NCBI GenBank assembly: GCA_030644725.1
Contig: CP130629.1
Location: 4,045,501 to 4,109,500 of the forward strand
DNA from: Candidatus Electrothrix communis
GTDB lineage: Bacteria; Desulfobacterota; Desulfobulbia; Desulfobulbales; Desulfobulbaceae
Length of the DNA stretch: 64,000 bases
Reading direction: 5' to 3'
Position 1 is the first letter of the stretch. Each line of letters starts with the position of its first letter. Under the pieces are notes generated by a model, which ran no database searches, was not told the origin of the DNA, and saw only the letters and a program-made list of their open reading frames with translations. Below, one piece after another: positions 18,218 to 27,233 of the stretch. The position numbers were made by a program, and so were the translations under genes.

Positions 18218-21200
18218 ATGCTCTCAAAGTTTTTCCTCGACAGACCCGTCTTTGCTTGGGTCATAGCCATTATCATCATGGCCTTGGGCGCGTTGTCCAT
18301 CTACCAGATGCCCATAGCCCAATATCCACCCATTGCGCCGCCAGCCATCGCCATTGATGCTTTTTTTCCAGGCGCATCTGCCGAGACCGTGGAGAATACG
18401 GTCACCCAGATCGTGGAACAGAAAATGACCGGTCTGGACGATATGCTCTACCTCTCCGGCACCAGCTCGTCTTCCGGTGCCTCACGGGTGGAACTGACCT
18501 TTGCCGCCGGGACTGATCCTGATCTGGCTTGGGCTAAGGTCCAGAACAAGCTCCAGCTGGCCCTTGCCAGTCTGCCGGATGTGGTTCAGCGTTCCGGGGT
18601 AAAGGTGAGCAAATCCACCCGGAATTGGCTGCTCATCCCGGCCCTGATTTCGGAAGACGGGAGCATGGATAGCAACGACCTTCAGGATTATGCCCAGTCC
18701 AACCTGGAAAAAGTCCTTGCCCGTATCCCCGGTGTTGGTGAGGTCCAGCCCTTCGGCTCCCAGTACGCCATGCGGATTTGGATCAACCCGGACAAGCTGA
18801 CCAGCTACAGCCTCACCTTTGCCGACGTGATGACGGCTCTGCGTTCCTATAACGTGGAGGTCTCTGCCGGGCAGCTGGGCGGGACCCCGTCCGAAAAAGG
18901 CCAGCGGCTCAATGCGCCCATTGTTGTCCAGCATCTCTTGCAAACCCCGGAGGAGTTTGCCGAGATCCCCATCCGGATCAATCAGGACGGTTCTGCGGTC
19001 CGGGTCAAGGATGTGGGCCGCACCGAATTGGCTATCGAGCGCAGCGACTCCGTGGTTCGGAGTAACGGTCGTCCTGCCGCTGGTATGGCAGTGCGGCAGG
19101 CAGCAGGGGCCAACGCTCTGGAGACGGCAACGGCCATCAAGAAAAAGCTGGAAGAGATGAGTAAGTTCTTCCCGCCCAGCGTCAAGGTGATTTATCCCTA
19201 CGACACCACCCCCTTTACCAAGGTGTCCATTGACGAGGTGATCAAAACCCTGTTTGAGGCGATCATCCTGGTCTTCATCATCATGTACGTGTTCATGGGC
19301 AATATCCGGGCCACGATCATCCCGACCATTGCCGTGCCCGTGGTCCTGCTGGGTACCTTTGCTGTGCTCGGCTTTGCCGGGTACTCGGTCAATATGCTGA
19401 CCATGTTCGCTATGGTGCTGGCCATTGGTTTGCTGGTGGATGATGCCATCGTGGTGGTGGAGAACGTGGAGCGGATCATGAGCGAGGAAGGCTTGCCGCC
19501 CAAGGAGGCCACGGCCAAGTCTATGGACGAGATCACCAGTGCCCTGATCGGTATCGGGCTGGTGCTGTCAGCGGTCTTCGGACCCATGGCCTTTTTTCCC
19601 GGCTCCACCGGGGTGCTCTATCGCCAGTTTTCCGTCACCCTGATTGCGGCCATGTCCTTTTCTGTGATAGTCGCCCTTATTCTGACCCCAGTCCTTTGCG
19701 CCTCTTTCCTCCGCCCGGTCAAGGCAGGGCATGAGCCTTCGGAGAATGCGATTTTTTTCATGCGCCCTTTTTTCAAGGTCTTTGAATGGTGCTTTGGTGG
19801 CATCCGTAACCTGTATGTCCGTTTTGTCGCCTTTTCCCTGCGGACGAAATTCATCTTTATAGTCTTTTACCTGCTCATCGTGGCCCTAGTCGGTTTTCTC
19901 CTGCAACGGATGCCCACCTCCTATATCCCGGACGAAGATCAGGGCATGGTTCTGGTCCAGATTATGCTGCCCTCCGGTTCCACTCTGGAGCAGACCGAAG
20001 CCGTGGTGACCAAGGTTCGGAATTATTTTCTCGAAAACGAGCCAGAGGCAGTGAAAAACGTCATGACCATTTCCGGGCGTAACTTTGGTGGGCAGGGCCA
20101 GAATCTGGCTATGAGCTTTGTTAAGCTCAAGGACTGGGAAAAACGGCAGCGGCCTGATCTCAAGGTCAAGCCCATTGCCGGGCGGGCTATGGGGGCCTTG
20201 TCGCAGATAAAAGAGGCAAAGATCTTTGCCTTTCCGCCCCCGCCAGTGCTGGAGCTGGGTATGGCCAATGGCTTTGACTTTCAGCTTCAAGACCGAGGCG
20301 GCGTAGGCCATGAAGCCCTGACTGCGGCCCGCAACCAGCTGCTCGGTATGGCAGCCCAGGACTCCCGCCTGATGGGTGTGCGGCCCAACGGTATGATGGA
20401 TACCCCGGAATATCGGGTGGACGTGAACTGGGATCGGGCCGGTGCCTTGGGCGTGCCGCTCGGTTCCATCCACAGCACCTTGGCTACCGCCTTTGGCAGT
20501 TCCTATGTTAACGATTTTATTCAGGCAGGCCGGGTGAAGAAGGTCTATGTCCAGGCCGATGCACCCTTTCGTCGTTTACCGCAGGATATGGAGAAACTGT
20601 ATGTTCGGAATACAGCTGGCAAGATGGTCCCCTTTTCCGCCTTTGCCACAGGTCGTTGGAGCCAAGGAGCACCCAAACTGGAACGCTATAATGCCTTCCC
20701 GTCCATGAATATCCAGGGTCAGCCAGCACCCGGTCATAGCACGGGTGAGGCCATGACAGCAATGGAAGAGCTGGTTGCTAAACTGCCCCAGGGGATCAGT
20801 TTTGATTGGAGCGGTCTGTCCTATCAGGAGCGGATGGCGACCAAGCAAGGGCCGTTGCTGTACGCTTTTTCTATCTTTGTCATCTTTCTCTGCGTGGCAG
20901 CCCTGTATGAGAGCTGGACCATTCCTCTGGCGAATCTCCTCATGCTCCCCTTGGGTGTGTTCGGGGCTATCGTTGCCTCCTCATGGCGCGAGATGCCCAA
21001 TGATGTCTATTTCCAGATCGGCTTTTTGACCACTATGGGGCTGTCCACCAAGAATGCTATCCTGATTATTCAGTTTATCAAGGAGCGGATGGGAGCCGGG
21101 CAGGGCCTGATCGAGGCTACCCTGGATGCGGTCAAGACCAGGTTTCGCCCGGTCATGATGACCTCCTTGGCCTTCTTTTTCGGCGTATTGCCGCTGGCTA

Positions 21201-21484
21201 TTGCCAACGGCGCAGGCGCAGGCGCGATGAATGCCCTAGGCACGGCGGTCTGTGGTGGTATGCTTTCAGCTACCTTTATTGACCTGATTTTTATCCCGCT
21301 CTTTTTTGTTCTGGTCTCCCAGATCTTTGGTAAAAAAGAGGATAAGCAGGGGCCGACGCAACCCATGAACTCATCCGACACGTCGAATAAGCAAAATATC
21401 CCGGAGCAAAAGAAGTCCTTACCTCCTTCTGAACAATCAAAACAGCCTGCTGCTTCCCGCGCCACGGAGGTGCCGTCATCATGA
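18218..21484 (+). CDS. RND efflux pump, hydrophobe/amphiphile exporter HAE1 family (AcrB-like)
   Basis: A 1088-residue trimeric inner-membrane proton-driven drug exporter. It starts MLSKFFLDRPVFAWVIAIII (TM1), has a large periplasmic porter loop, TM4 with the proton-relay Asp pair in GLLVDDAIVVVEN, a second large loop, and TM10 with the relay Lys in GLSTKNAILIIQF. The C-terminal 40 residues are a Lys/Ser/Pro-rich cytoplasmic tail. AAGGAG precedes ATG. It ends in a 4-bp ATGA overlap with the outer-membrane channel gene. Substrates are probably hydrophobic compounds; not predictable in detail. Confidence 0.95.
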   Translation: MLSKFFLDRPVFAWVIAIIIMALGALSIYQMPIAQYPPIAPPAIAIDAFFPGASAETVENTVTQIVEQKMTGLDDMLYLSGTSSSSGASRVELTFAAGTDPDLAWAKVQNKLQLALASLPDVVQRSGVKVSKSTRNWLLIPALISEDGSMDSNDLQDYAQSNLEKVLARIPGVGEVQPFGSQYAMRIWINPDKLTSYSLTFADVMTALRSYNVEVSAGQLGGTPSEKGQRLNAPIVVQHLLQTPEEFAEIPIRINQDGSAVRVKDVGRTELAIERSDSVVRSNGRPAAGMAVRQAAGANALETATAIKKKLEEMSKFFPPSVKVIYPYDTTPFTKVSIDEVIKTLFEAIILVFIIMYVFMGNIRATIIPTIAVPVVLLGTFAVLGFAGYSVNMLTMFAMVLAIGLLVDDAIVVVENVERIMSEEGLPPKEATAKSMDEITSALIGIGLVLSAVFGPMAFFPGSTGVLYRQFSVTLIAAMSFSVIVALILTPVLCASFLRPVKAGHEPSENAIFFMRPFFKVFEWCFGGIRNLYVRFVAFSLRTKFIFIVFYLLIVALVGFLLQRMPTSYIPDEDQGMVLVQIMLPSGSTLEQTEAVVTKVRNYFLENEPEAVKNVMTISGRNFGGQGQNLAMSFVKLKDWEKRQRPDLKVKPIAGRAMGALSQIKEAKIFAFPPPPVLELGMANGFDFQLQDRGGVGHEALTAARNQLLGMAAQDSRLMGVRPNGMMDTPEYRVDVNWDRAGALGVPLGSIHSTLATAFGSSYVNDFIQAGRVKKVYVQADAPFRRLPQDMEKLYVRNTAGKMVPFSAFATGRWSQGAPKLERYNAFPSMNIQGQPAPGHSTGEAMTAMEELVAKLPQGISFDWSGLSYQERMATKQGPLLYAFSIFVIFLCVAALYESWTIPLANLLMLPLGVFGAIVASSWREMPNDVYFQIGFLTTMGLSTKNAILIIQFIKERMGAGQGLIEATLDAVKTRFRPVMMTSLAFFFGVLPLAIANGAGAGAMNALGTAVCGGMLSATFIDLIFIPLFFVLVSQIFGKKEDKQGPTQPMNSSDTSNKQNIPEQKKSLPPSEQSKQPAASRATEVPSS

Positions 21485-22902
21485 AAAAAATACAGACCTT
21501 GTCTTTCGCTGCCTTAACTGCCCTGCTGTTATCAAGCGGATGCACCTTGGCCCCGGAGTATATTCGACCGAAAGATCCTGTGCCAGCAGATTGGCCCCAG
21601 GGAGATGCCTATAAGAAACTTCAAGAGGATGCGATTGAAAAGGTCGCGGGAATTCCGTGGAATAATTTCTTTACCGATGCCAAGCTGCGCAAGGTTATCA
21701 AGAGTGCCTTGAAAAATAACCGCGATCTGCGGATAGCCGCCCTGAATGTGGAACGGGCTCAGGCCATGTACGGGGTGCAGAAGGCAACCTTGCTTCCCAC
21801 GGTGAACGGGTCAGGGGGGATGGCAAAGGAACGTCGTTCTGTCGACCTGATCAGTGCAGACAGTTCAAGGACGGTTGAGCAGTACAGTCTTAATTTGGGT
21901 GTTGCTGCTTGGGAGTTGGATTTCTTCGGCCGCATCCGCAGCCTGACCGATCAGGCCTTGGAAGAATATCTGGCCACTGAGGAGGCCCGTCGTAGCGCAG
22001 AGCTGGCCCTGATCAGTCAGGTGGCCCGCGCCTACCTGACCCTGGCTGTAGACCAGGAAAAACTCAAGTTGGCCAAAGCAACCCTTGAAAGCCAGCAGGA
22101 CTCCTATGATTTGATCGACAAGAGCTATGCAAACGGGCTGGCTAACGAGCTTGATCTGCGCAGGGCCCAGACCGAGGTGGAAGCGGCCAAACGGGATGTG
22201 CCCCGCTTCACCCAGCGGGTGGCTCAGGACCGCAATGCCCTGAATCTGTTGGTCGGTAAGCCTGTGTCGAAAAAACTCCTGCCCAAGAAGCTGAGCTCTG
22301 TGGCTGCGCTCAAGGAAATTGACCCTGGCCTGCCCTCTGTTGTGCTGCTTAACCGGCCCGATATTATAGCGGCGGAGCATAAACTCAAGGGAGCCTATGC
22401 CTTTATCGGGGCGGCCCGTGCCTCGGTTTTTCCCCGTATCTCCCTGACCGCTTCGGCAGGTACAGCTAGTGATGCGCTGGATGGGCTCTTTGGTTCCGGT
22501 ACCGGCATCTGGAGCTTTGTGCCGAAGCTTGAGATCCCCATTTTTGACAGCCGGGTCTGGTCTGCGTTGAAGACCAGTGAGATAGATCGGAAGATTCTGC
22601 TGGCTCAATATGAAAAGACCGTGCAGAGGGCCTTCGGAGAAGTGGCTGATGCCCTGGCCGTGCAGGGAACGATCAGCGAACAGCTGGCTGCTCAGGAGGC
22701 TTTGGTTGAATCTGCCCAGGTCACCTATGAGCTTTCGGATAAGCGTTACATTATGGGCCTGGATAGCTATCTCAGCGTGTTGGATGCCCACCGTTTTCTC
22801 TATGGCCAGCAGCAGGCTGTGATTTCCCTCCGCCTGGCCCGGCTGACCAATCAGGTTGCCCTGTATACGGTGCTGGGGGGCGGGCAGGAGCATAAAGAGT
22901 AA
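21481..22902 (+). CDS. Outer-membrane efflux lipoprotein, NodT/OprM family
   Basis: A 473-residue TolC-type channel subunit. The signal peptide ends in lipobox SSGC (Cys21), so it is lipid-anchored like OprM. Two OEP repeats follow (about 65-250 and 280-465), each with long helices and a beta-hairpin; typical family segments include NRDLRIAALNVERA, WELDFFGRIRSL, LNRPDIIAAEHKLKGA and RYIMGLDSYLSVLDA. It overlaps the pump gene by 4 bp and completes the tripartite system. A terminator follows after a repeat-bearing gap. Confidence 0.93.
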   Translation: MKKIQTLSFAALTALLLSSGCTLAPEYIRPKDPVPADWPQGDAYKKLQEDAIEKVAGIPWNNFFTDAKLRKVIKSALKNNRDLRIAALNVERAQAMYGVQKATLLPTVNGSGGMAKERRSVDLISADSSRTVEQYSLNLGVAAWELDFFGRIRSLTDQALEEYLATEEARRSAELALISQVARAYLTLAVDQEKLKLAKATLESQQDSYDLIDKSYANGLANELDLRRAQTEVEAAKRDVPRFTQRVAQDRNALNLLVGKPVSKKLLPKKLSSVAALKEIDPGLPSVVLLNRPDIIAAEHKLKGAYAFIGAARASVFPRISLTASAGTASDALDGLFGSGTGIWSFVPKLEIPIFDSRVWSALKTSEIDRKILLAQYEKTVQRAFGEVADALAVQGTISEQLAAQEALVESAQVTYELSDKRYIMGLDSYLSVLDAHRFLYGQQQAVISLRLARLTNQVALYTVLGGGQEHKE

Positions 22903-22919
22903 GGAGAGCTCCTTCGTTT

Positions 22920-23132
22920 CCACCTTCTTTTTTCTTGCTGAATTTTCAGTTCAAACAGGAACTGGTGCTCCACCTGAAAGGGGTTGCGTTCCAGGAGCAT
23001 GATATCCAGATAGCGCTTGTTCATCTCAGGTTCGTTGCGGATGAAGTAGATTTCCGATTGATAGAGGTGGGAGAGGATGACGACCTTGAGATGCTTTTCA
23101 TCCATCTTCATGAAATATTGCTGGAAATGCAT
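22920..23132 (-). pseudogene. Fragment of an AAA-ATPase/PD-(D/E)XK (DUF1703-type) nuclease gene
   Basis: About 70 codons encode only the C-terminal nuclease part: YQSEIYFIRNEPEMNKRYLD is followed by the catalytic strand QFLFELK. Asp43, Glu61 and Lys63 of the reading frame fit the PD-(D/E)XK pattern. The AAA part is missing and the frame then runs into the end of the channel gene, so both ends are lost. It is a degraded relative of the full-length genes at 42.7 and 45.5 kb, of a different subtype by residue pattern. Confidence 0.55.
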
Positions 23133-23162
23133 AGGTGTTTTTTCAGGGAGTATTTTGTCCCA

Positions 23163-23240
23163 ACGGGGCTGTATCCATCAGCTCAGGGTAACACCCTGAG
23201 AAAAAGATTTCCTCTGTAGGGCGACCGGTCGGTCGCCCTT
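23163..23240. repeat. Two dispersed repeat units
   Basis: ATCAGCTCAGGGTAACACCC with TGAG (also at 40.9 and 44.5 kb) followed by AGGGCGACCGGTCGGTCGCC, a perfect hairpin family also seen at 44.6 and 62.4 kb. Confidence 0.7.
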
Positions 23241-23257
23241 TCACCACCAAAAAGCAA

Positions 23258-23296
23258 AACGGGATGTGCCTTGCTGCGGCACATCCCGTTTTTTTT
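23258..23296. terminator. Bidirectional terminator between the RND operon and secDF
   Basis: AACGGGATGTGCC and GGCACATCCCGTT form a 13-bp stem with loop TTGCTGC; Ts follow on the right and As precede on the left, so it serves both convergent units. Confidence 0.88.
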
Positions 23297-23379
23297 ATGC
23301 TGGGTTACTCCGGGCAGACACGCAGGTCTGCCCCTACAGTCCTACATCCGAAAGGGGATCTCGTTTTTGAACGAATTCC

Positions 23380-25947
23380 TTACCGCTTCTTCAGCGAAAG
23401 CAGCGGACTAGCAATAAACACCGAAGAATAGGTACCCACAATCACACCGGCCAACAGGGCAAAAGAGAAATCATGGATTGCTGAACCGCCGAAGAAGAAC
23501 AGGGCAGCCAGGACCAGCGAGGTGGTCAGTGAGGTGACCACGGAACGTCCCAACACATCGTTGATACTGATGTTGATGATCTCATTAAAGTCTTTCTCAT
23601 GAAAGCGTCCCATATTTTCCCGGATCCTGTCAAAGACAACCACCGAGTCATTCAGGGAATAGCCTGCCAAGGTGAGCAGAGCTGTGACCAGAAGTAGGTT
23701 CACCTCCACATCAATTATCCAACAGATCCCCAGCACCACCAGCACATCGTGGAAGGTGGCTGCTGCAGCTGCTAATCCGAAGCTGAAGTCAAAGCGGATA
23801 GCCAGGTAGAGCAGCACGCCGATCAAAGAAATGACAATGGCCTCAATGGCCTTATTACGCAGGACATTGGAAACCGAGGAACCGATTTCCGACTGGCTCT
23901 CCAGTACGAAGGTATTGCCTTGCTGCTCGGCCAACACCGTTGTAATTTCTTCACCCAGATGACCGACCGTGTCTTCTGTCTTTTTCACCTTCACGATCAG
24001 GCGATTTTCACCGGTCACCTGCTGGAGATCCACGGAACCGAAATCACCCTTGTTCAGCGCAGCCCGAATGGGGTCCAGCTGAAAGGGTTGCTCTGCCTTG
24101 TACTGCAAGAGCGAACCACCGGAGAAATCTACCCCGAGATTGGCCTTGCCAAGCAGGATCTCTACAAAGGCCACGGTTCCGAAAATCACCATCAGCGCTG
24201 ACAGGATAAAGGCGATTTTTCGCATCCCCATGAAATTAAAATTGGGTTTTTTAACAAATTGGAGAAATTTGAGCTCATGTATTTTTCTCCGACCGCTGAA
24301 CATCCATTCGTAGGCCAGACGGGTGCAGAACAGGACGGCAAAAAGGTTGAAGATGATACCCAGAGACAGGGTGATAGCAAAACCCTTAATTGGGCCCGTA
24401 CCAAAGAGAAACAGAGCCAAAGCCGTGATCAGGGTAGTAACCTGGGAGTCGACAATGGACGAGAAGGCCTTGCCAAAACCGGTATCAACCCCGGATCGGG
24501 CTGATTTACCCAAGGTAAATTCTTCCCGCATACGTTCAAAGATCAGGACATTAGCATCCACCGCCATGCCGATAGAGAGAATGATACCGGCAATACCGGG
24601 CAGGGTCAGGGTGGCCCCAAGCATGGCCAAGCCAGCAAAGAGGAAGAGGATATTTAGGCCCAAGGCCAGGTTGGCAATGCCCCCGGAGAGTCGGTAATAG
24701 ATAACCATGAAGATCAGGACCGACAGAGCTCCGAAGAGACCGGACATAAGCCCTTTGTTGATAGAGTCCTGTCCTAAGCTAGCACCGACGGTCATGTTCT
24801 GGATAATCTCAACCGGGGCAGGCAGGGCACCGACCCGGAGGACAATGGCCAGATCACTGGCCTCTGTATGGGTGAAACTCCCTGATATTTGAGCTGAACC
24901 GCCGAGGATACGTTCGTTAATGTTCGGGGCGGAGCGCACCACGCCGTCAAGGACAATGGCCAGCTGCCTGTTGACGTTGGCCTCAGTAATATCGGCAAAT
25001 ATATCACCGCCGTCACTGGTGAGGCTCAGGCTGACCAGGGGCTCGTTAAAGGTGCCGCCGTAGCCGACCCGGGCATCCTTGACCATGTCACCGGTCATAA
25101 GCACCGGGCTTTCCAGCAGGACGGGTTTTTTGTTGTCTTTTTTCGGGTTTTGCTCATCCACGATCAGCTGGAAGGCAATCTCTGTTCCCTTGGGCAGGCT
25201 GGCCTGGAGGCCCAGGTTAAGTTGTTTGAGCTGTTCAGCATCACCGCCTTCATGCCATTGACCGGCGGCTTTTGCCTGATCAACCAGCTCCTGTAGGTTT
25301 ACGCTCTGCTGGGAAACTAGCTTGAACTCGAGCTGGGCTGTGCTTTTAATGAGGTCTTTTGCCCTTTCATGGTCTTTAATGCCGGGCAGCTGGACCACAA
25401 TCTCATCTTCGCCCTGACGGACAATGACCGGGTCGCCGACCCCGAATTGATCGACACGGTTTCTGATAATCTCCAGGGATTGGTCAACAGCGTTCTGACG
25501 AACAAAATCGATTTTATCCTGGGTCAGTTTCAGGGTGATGCGGGGAAAGGTGCCCGCTTCGGACTGTACATCAATGTCCAAGTCCTGAAAATCTTCTTTG
25601 ATAATTTCATTGATCTCCCCCAGAACGCCGGTATTGGGCAGGGTGAAAATAACCTGGGCAGGATCGGGAGAGTCCAACTGCACTGCGGAGATGTTTTTCT
25701 TTGCCAGCCCCTTTTTCAGGTCCTGCGCAGAAAGACCAAGGGAGTTGGCAACCGCCTTGTCCAGGTCGACCCGCAGAACCATATGGACACCGCCCTGAAG
25801 GTCGAGGCCGAGTTTCAGCCCTTGCGGTGCCAGATATTTTCTCCACCAATCTGGCGAATCCTCATAAAAGGAGGGCACAATGGTCATGATGGAAAAAAGG
25901 ATGAGGGTAAAAAGCAGCCCGATCTTGATTTTCAGGTTGGTATTCAT
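23380..25947 (-). CDS. secDF: Protein translocase subunits SecD and SecF, fused
   Basis: An 855-residue fusion that uses the proton gradient to finish Sec-dependent export. The SecD half (about 1-530) begins with TM1, then GLKLGLDLQGGVHMVL (the D1 motif), a periplasmic domain, and five TMs with GIAGIILSIGMAVDANVLIF. The SecF half (about 545-855) has LGVDFSGGSLLQY and LTLAGYSLNDSVVVFDRIRE. All family motifs are intact. SecD and SecF are separate in many proteobacteria but fused in others. It is monocistronic here as far as visible; yajC is not adjacent. Confidence 0.95.
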   Translation of the reverse strand: MNTNLKIKIGLLFTLILFSIMTIVPSFYEDSPDWWRKYLAPQGLKLGLDLQGGVHMVLRVDLDKAVANSLGLSAQDLKKGLAKKNISAVQLDSPDPAQVIFTLPNTGVLGEINEIIKEDFQDLDIDVQSEAGTFPRITLKLTQDKIDFVRQNAVDQSLEIIRNRVDQFGVGDPVIVRQGEDEIVVQLPGIKDHERAKDLIKSTAQLEFKLVSQQSVNLQELVDQAKAAGQWHEGGDAEQLKQLNLGLQASLPKGTEIAFQLIVDEQNPKKDNKKPVLLESPVLMTGDMVKDARVGYGGTFNEPLVSLSLTSDGGDIFADITEANVNRQLAIVLDGVVRSAPNINERILGGSAQISGSFTHTEASDLAIVLRVGALPAPVEIIQNMTVGASLGQDSINKGLMSGLFGALSVLIFMVIYYRLSGGIANLALGLNILFLFAGLAMLGATLTLPGIAGIILSIGMAVDANVLIFERMREEFTLGKSARSGVDTGFGKAFSSIVDSQVTTLITALALFLFGTGPIKGFAITLSLGIIFNLFAVLFCTRLAYEWMFSGRRKIHELKFLQFVKKPNFNFMGMRKIAFILSALMVIFGTVAFVEILLGKANLGVDFSGGSLLQYKAEQPFQLDPIRAALNKGDFGSVDLQQVTGENRLIVKVKKTEDTVGHLGEEITTVLAEQQGNTFVLESQSEIGSSVSNVLRNKAIEAIVISLIGVLLYLAIRFDFSFGLAAAAATFHDVLVVLGICWIIDVEVNLLLVTALLTLAGYSLNDSVVVFDRIRENMGRFHEKDFNEIINISINDVLGRSVVTSLTTSLVLAALFFFGGSAIHDFSFALLAGVIVGTYSSVFIASPLLSLKKR

Positions 25948-26008
25948 GGATGTCTTCCCAGGTAAACGAATAATATTTAACGTGGATGAACGAATCGATT
26001 CAATATGC

Positions 26009-26071
26009 TGTAGGGGCTAATCCCTGTGTTCGCCCTTTCATATCGGGCAGGCACAGGGGCCTGCCCCTACA
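26009..26071. repeat. Dispersed GTAGGGGC hairpin repeat
   Basis: GTAGGGGCTAATCCC...TTCGCCC followed by CGGGCAGGCACAGGGGCC and TGCCCCTAC, in the gap between larB and secDF. It is the same double-unit layout as at 5746 and 47202. Confidence 0.75.
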
Positions 26072-26185
26072 TCGCGTCCCCGATGCCAGGTGACGAGAAA
26101 ATATTCAGGAATATACGTCAGAGAGGGATATCTTGCAACGTCGGGAATGCATTTTTTCTTTGTTTCCCCGTATTCGGCGCAAAAA

Positions 26186-26983
26186 TTACTCTGCCGGAGG
26201 CGGAAAATGCTCTGTCGACGCCGGTTGAAATCGTTTTCTGTTGATTGCTGCTGCCATACAGGCTGCTCCGAATCCGTTATCGATATTGACCACAGCCATC
26301 CCGGAAGCGCAGCTGTTGAGCATCCCGAGTAGGGCTGAAAAACCCCCTGCTCCCGTCCCGTAGCCGATGGAGCTGGGCACGGCGATCACTGGGGCCGGGG
26401 TCATGCCAGCCACCACCGAGGGCAGGGCTCCTTCCATGCCAGCAACCACGATCAGGGCCGAGGCCTGTTGCAGCCGTTCTCCGTGGGCGAGAATACGATG
26501 GATGCCAGCGACTCCAGCATCATACAGGGTCTCGACCCCATGGCCGAAATATTTGAGACAGAGTCGGGCCTCCTCGGCAACGGGCATGTCGGAGGTGCCT
26601 GCTGTTACCACTATCACGGTTCCTCTGCTGATGTTTTCGGGGATATACTCTTCGTTGCCGGTCAGTAAGCGGGAGGTTTCGTGATATCTCAGCCCCTCAA
26701 CCTGTGCGCAGATCTGCTCTGCCTTGCTTGGGTCAACACGGGTGGCGAGCACCACGGTTGGGCGCTTGAGCATAGCCCGGAGGATCTCTACCAGTTGATC
26801 AACGGTTTTGCTTTCACCGAAAACAGCCTCAGGAAGTCCGGTGCGGAGAATGCGGTGATGATCCAGTCGAGCCGAATCCAGTACTTCAACCGGGGGCAGG
26901 CGTATTTTTTTCAGGGCCTGTTCAGGGTTTATTCTTCCGTTTTTCACCCGTTGCAGTAAAATGAAAAGTTCTTGTTCATTCAT
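26186..26983 (-). CDS. larB: Nickel-pincer cofactor biosynthesis protein LarB
   Basis: A 265-residue protein of the LarB family, which carboxylates nicotinic acid adenine dinucleotide in the first step of nickel-pincer nucleotide synthesis (the cofactor of lactate racemase). The N-terminal part is helical (QALKKIRLPPVEVLDSARLD); the C-terminal half is PurE-like, with TAGTSDMPVAEEA, YDAGVAGIHRIL, VAGMEGALPSVVAG and PSSIGYGTGAGG. I place the start at the ATG at 26983, since the preceding in-frame stretch is Cys/Ser-rich and unlike the family. No larC, larE or larA is adjacent. Confidence 0.9.
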   Translation of the reverse strand: MNEQELFILLQRVKNGRINPEQALKKIRLPPVEVLDSARLDHHRILRTGLPEAVFGESKTVDQLVEILRAMLKRPTVVLATRVDPSKAEQICAQVEGLRYHETSRLLTGNEEYIPENISRGTVIVVTAGTSDMPVAEEARLCLKYFGHGVETLYDAGVAGIHRILAHGERLQQASALIVVAGMEGALPSVVAGMTPAPVIAVPSSIGYGTGAGGFSALLGMLNSCASGMAVVNIDNGFGAACMAAAINRKRFQPASTEHFPPPAE

Positions 26984-27233
26984 AGATTCATGTTCTGTGG
27001 TAAGATGGCATAATCGGCAAGACAGCTGCCGGAGACTACTTCCAGAGACAGTTGAAAGAGACAAGGCATTGCAGTTCCCCTGTCCGCTCAAGAAAAATAT
27101 TTAGTCCCTTCAGCCTCTCCCAGCAGAAATGAAGGCTGAGTCCAATGGCCATGTAGCGATTATCCTTGTGTTCTTTGGATGTGCATGTAAGTATATAGGT
27201 ATATATCAATAATCATTCTTTGACCGCTTTGCC

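Noticed and set aside
22935-23219. Plus-strand frame of 94 codons behind the channel gene
   Set aside because: It is the antisense of the nuclease fragment on the minus strand.
26984-27091. Longer LarB start at 27091
   Set aside because: The extra 36 residues are Ser/Cys-rich and unlike LarB; the family start matches the ATG at 26983.
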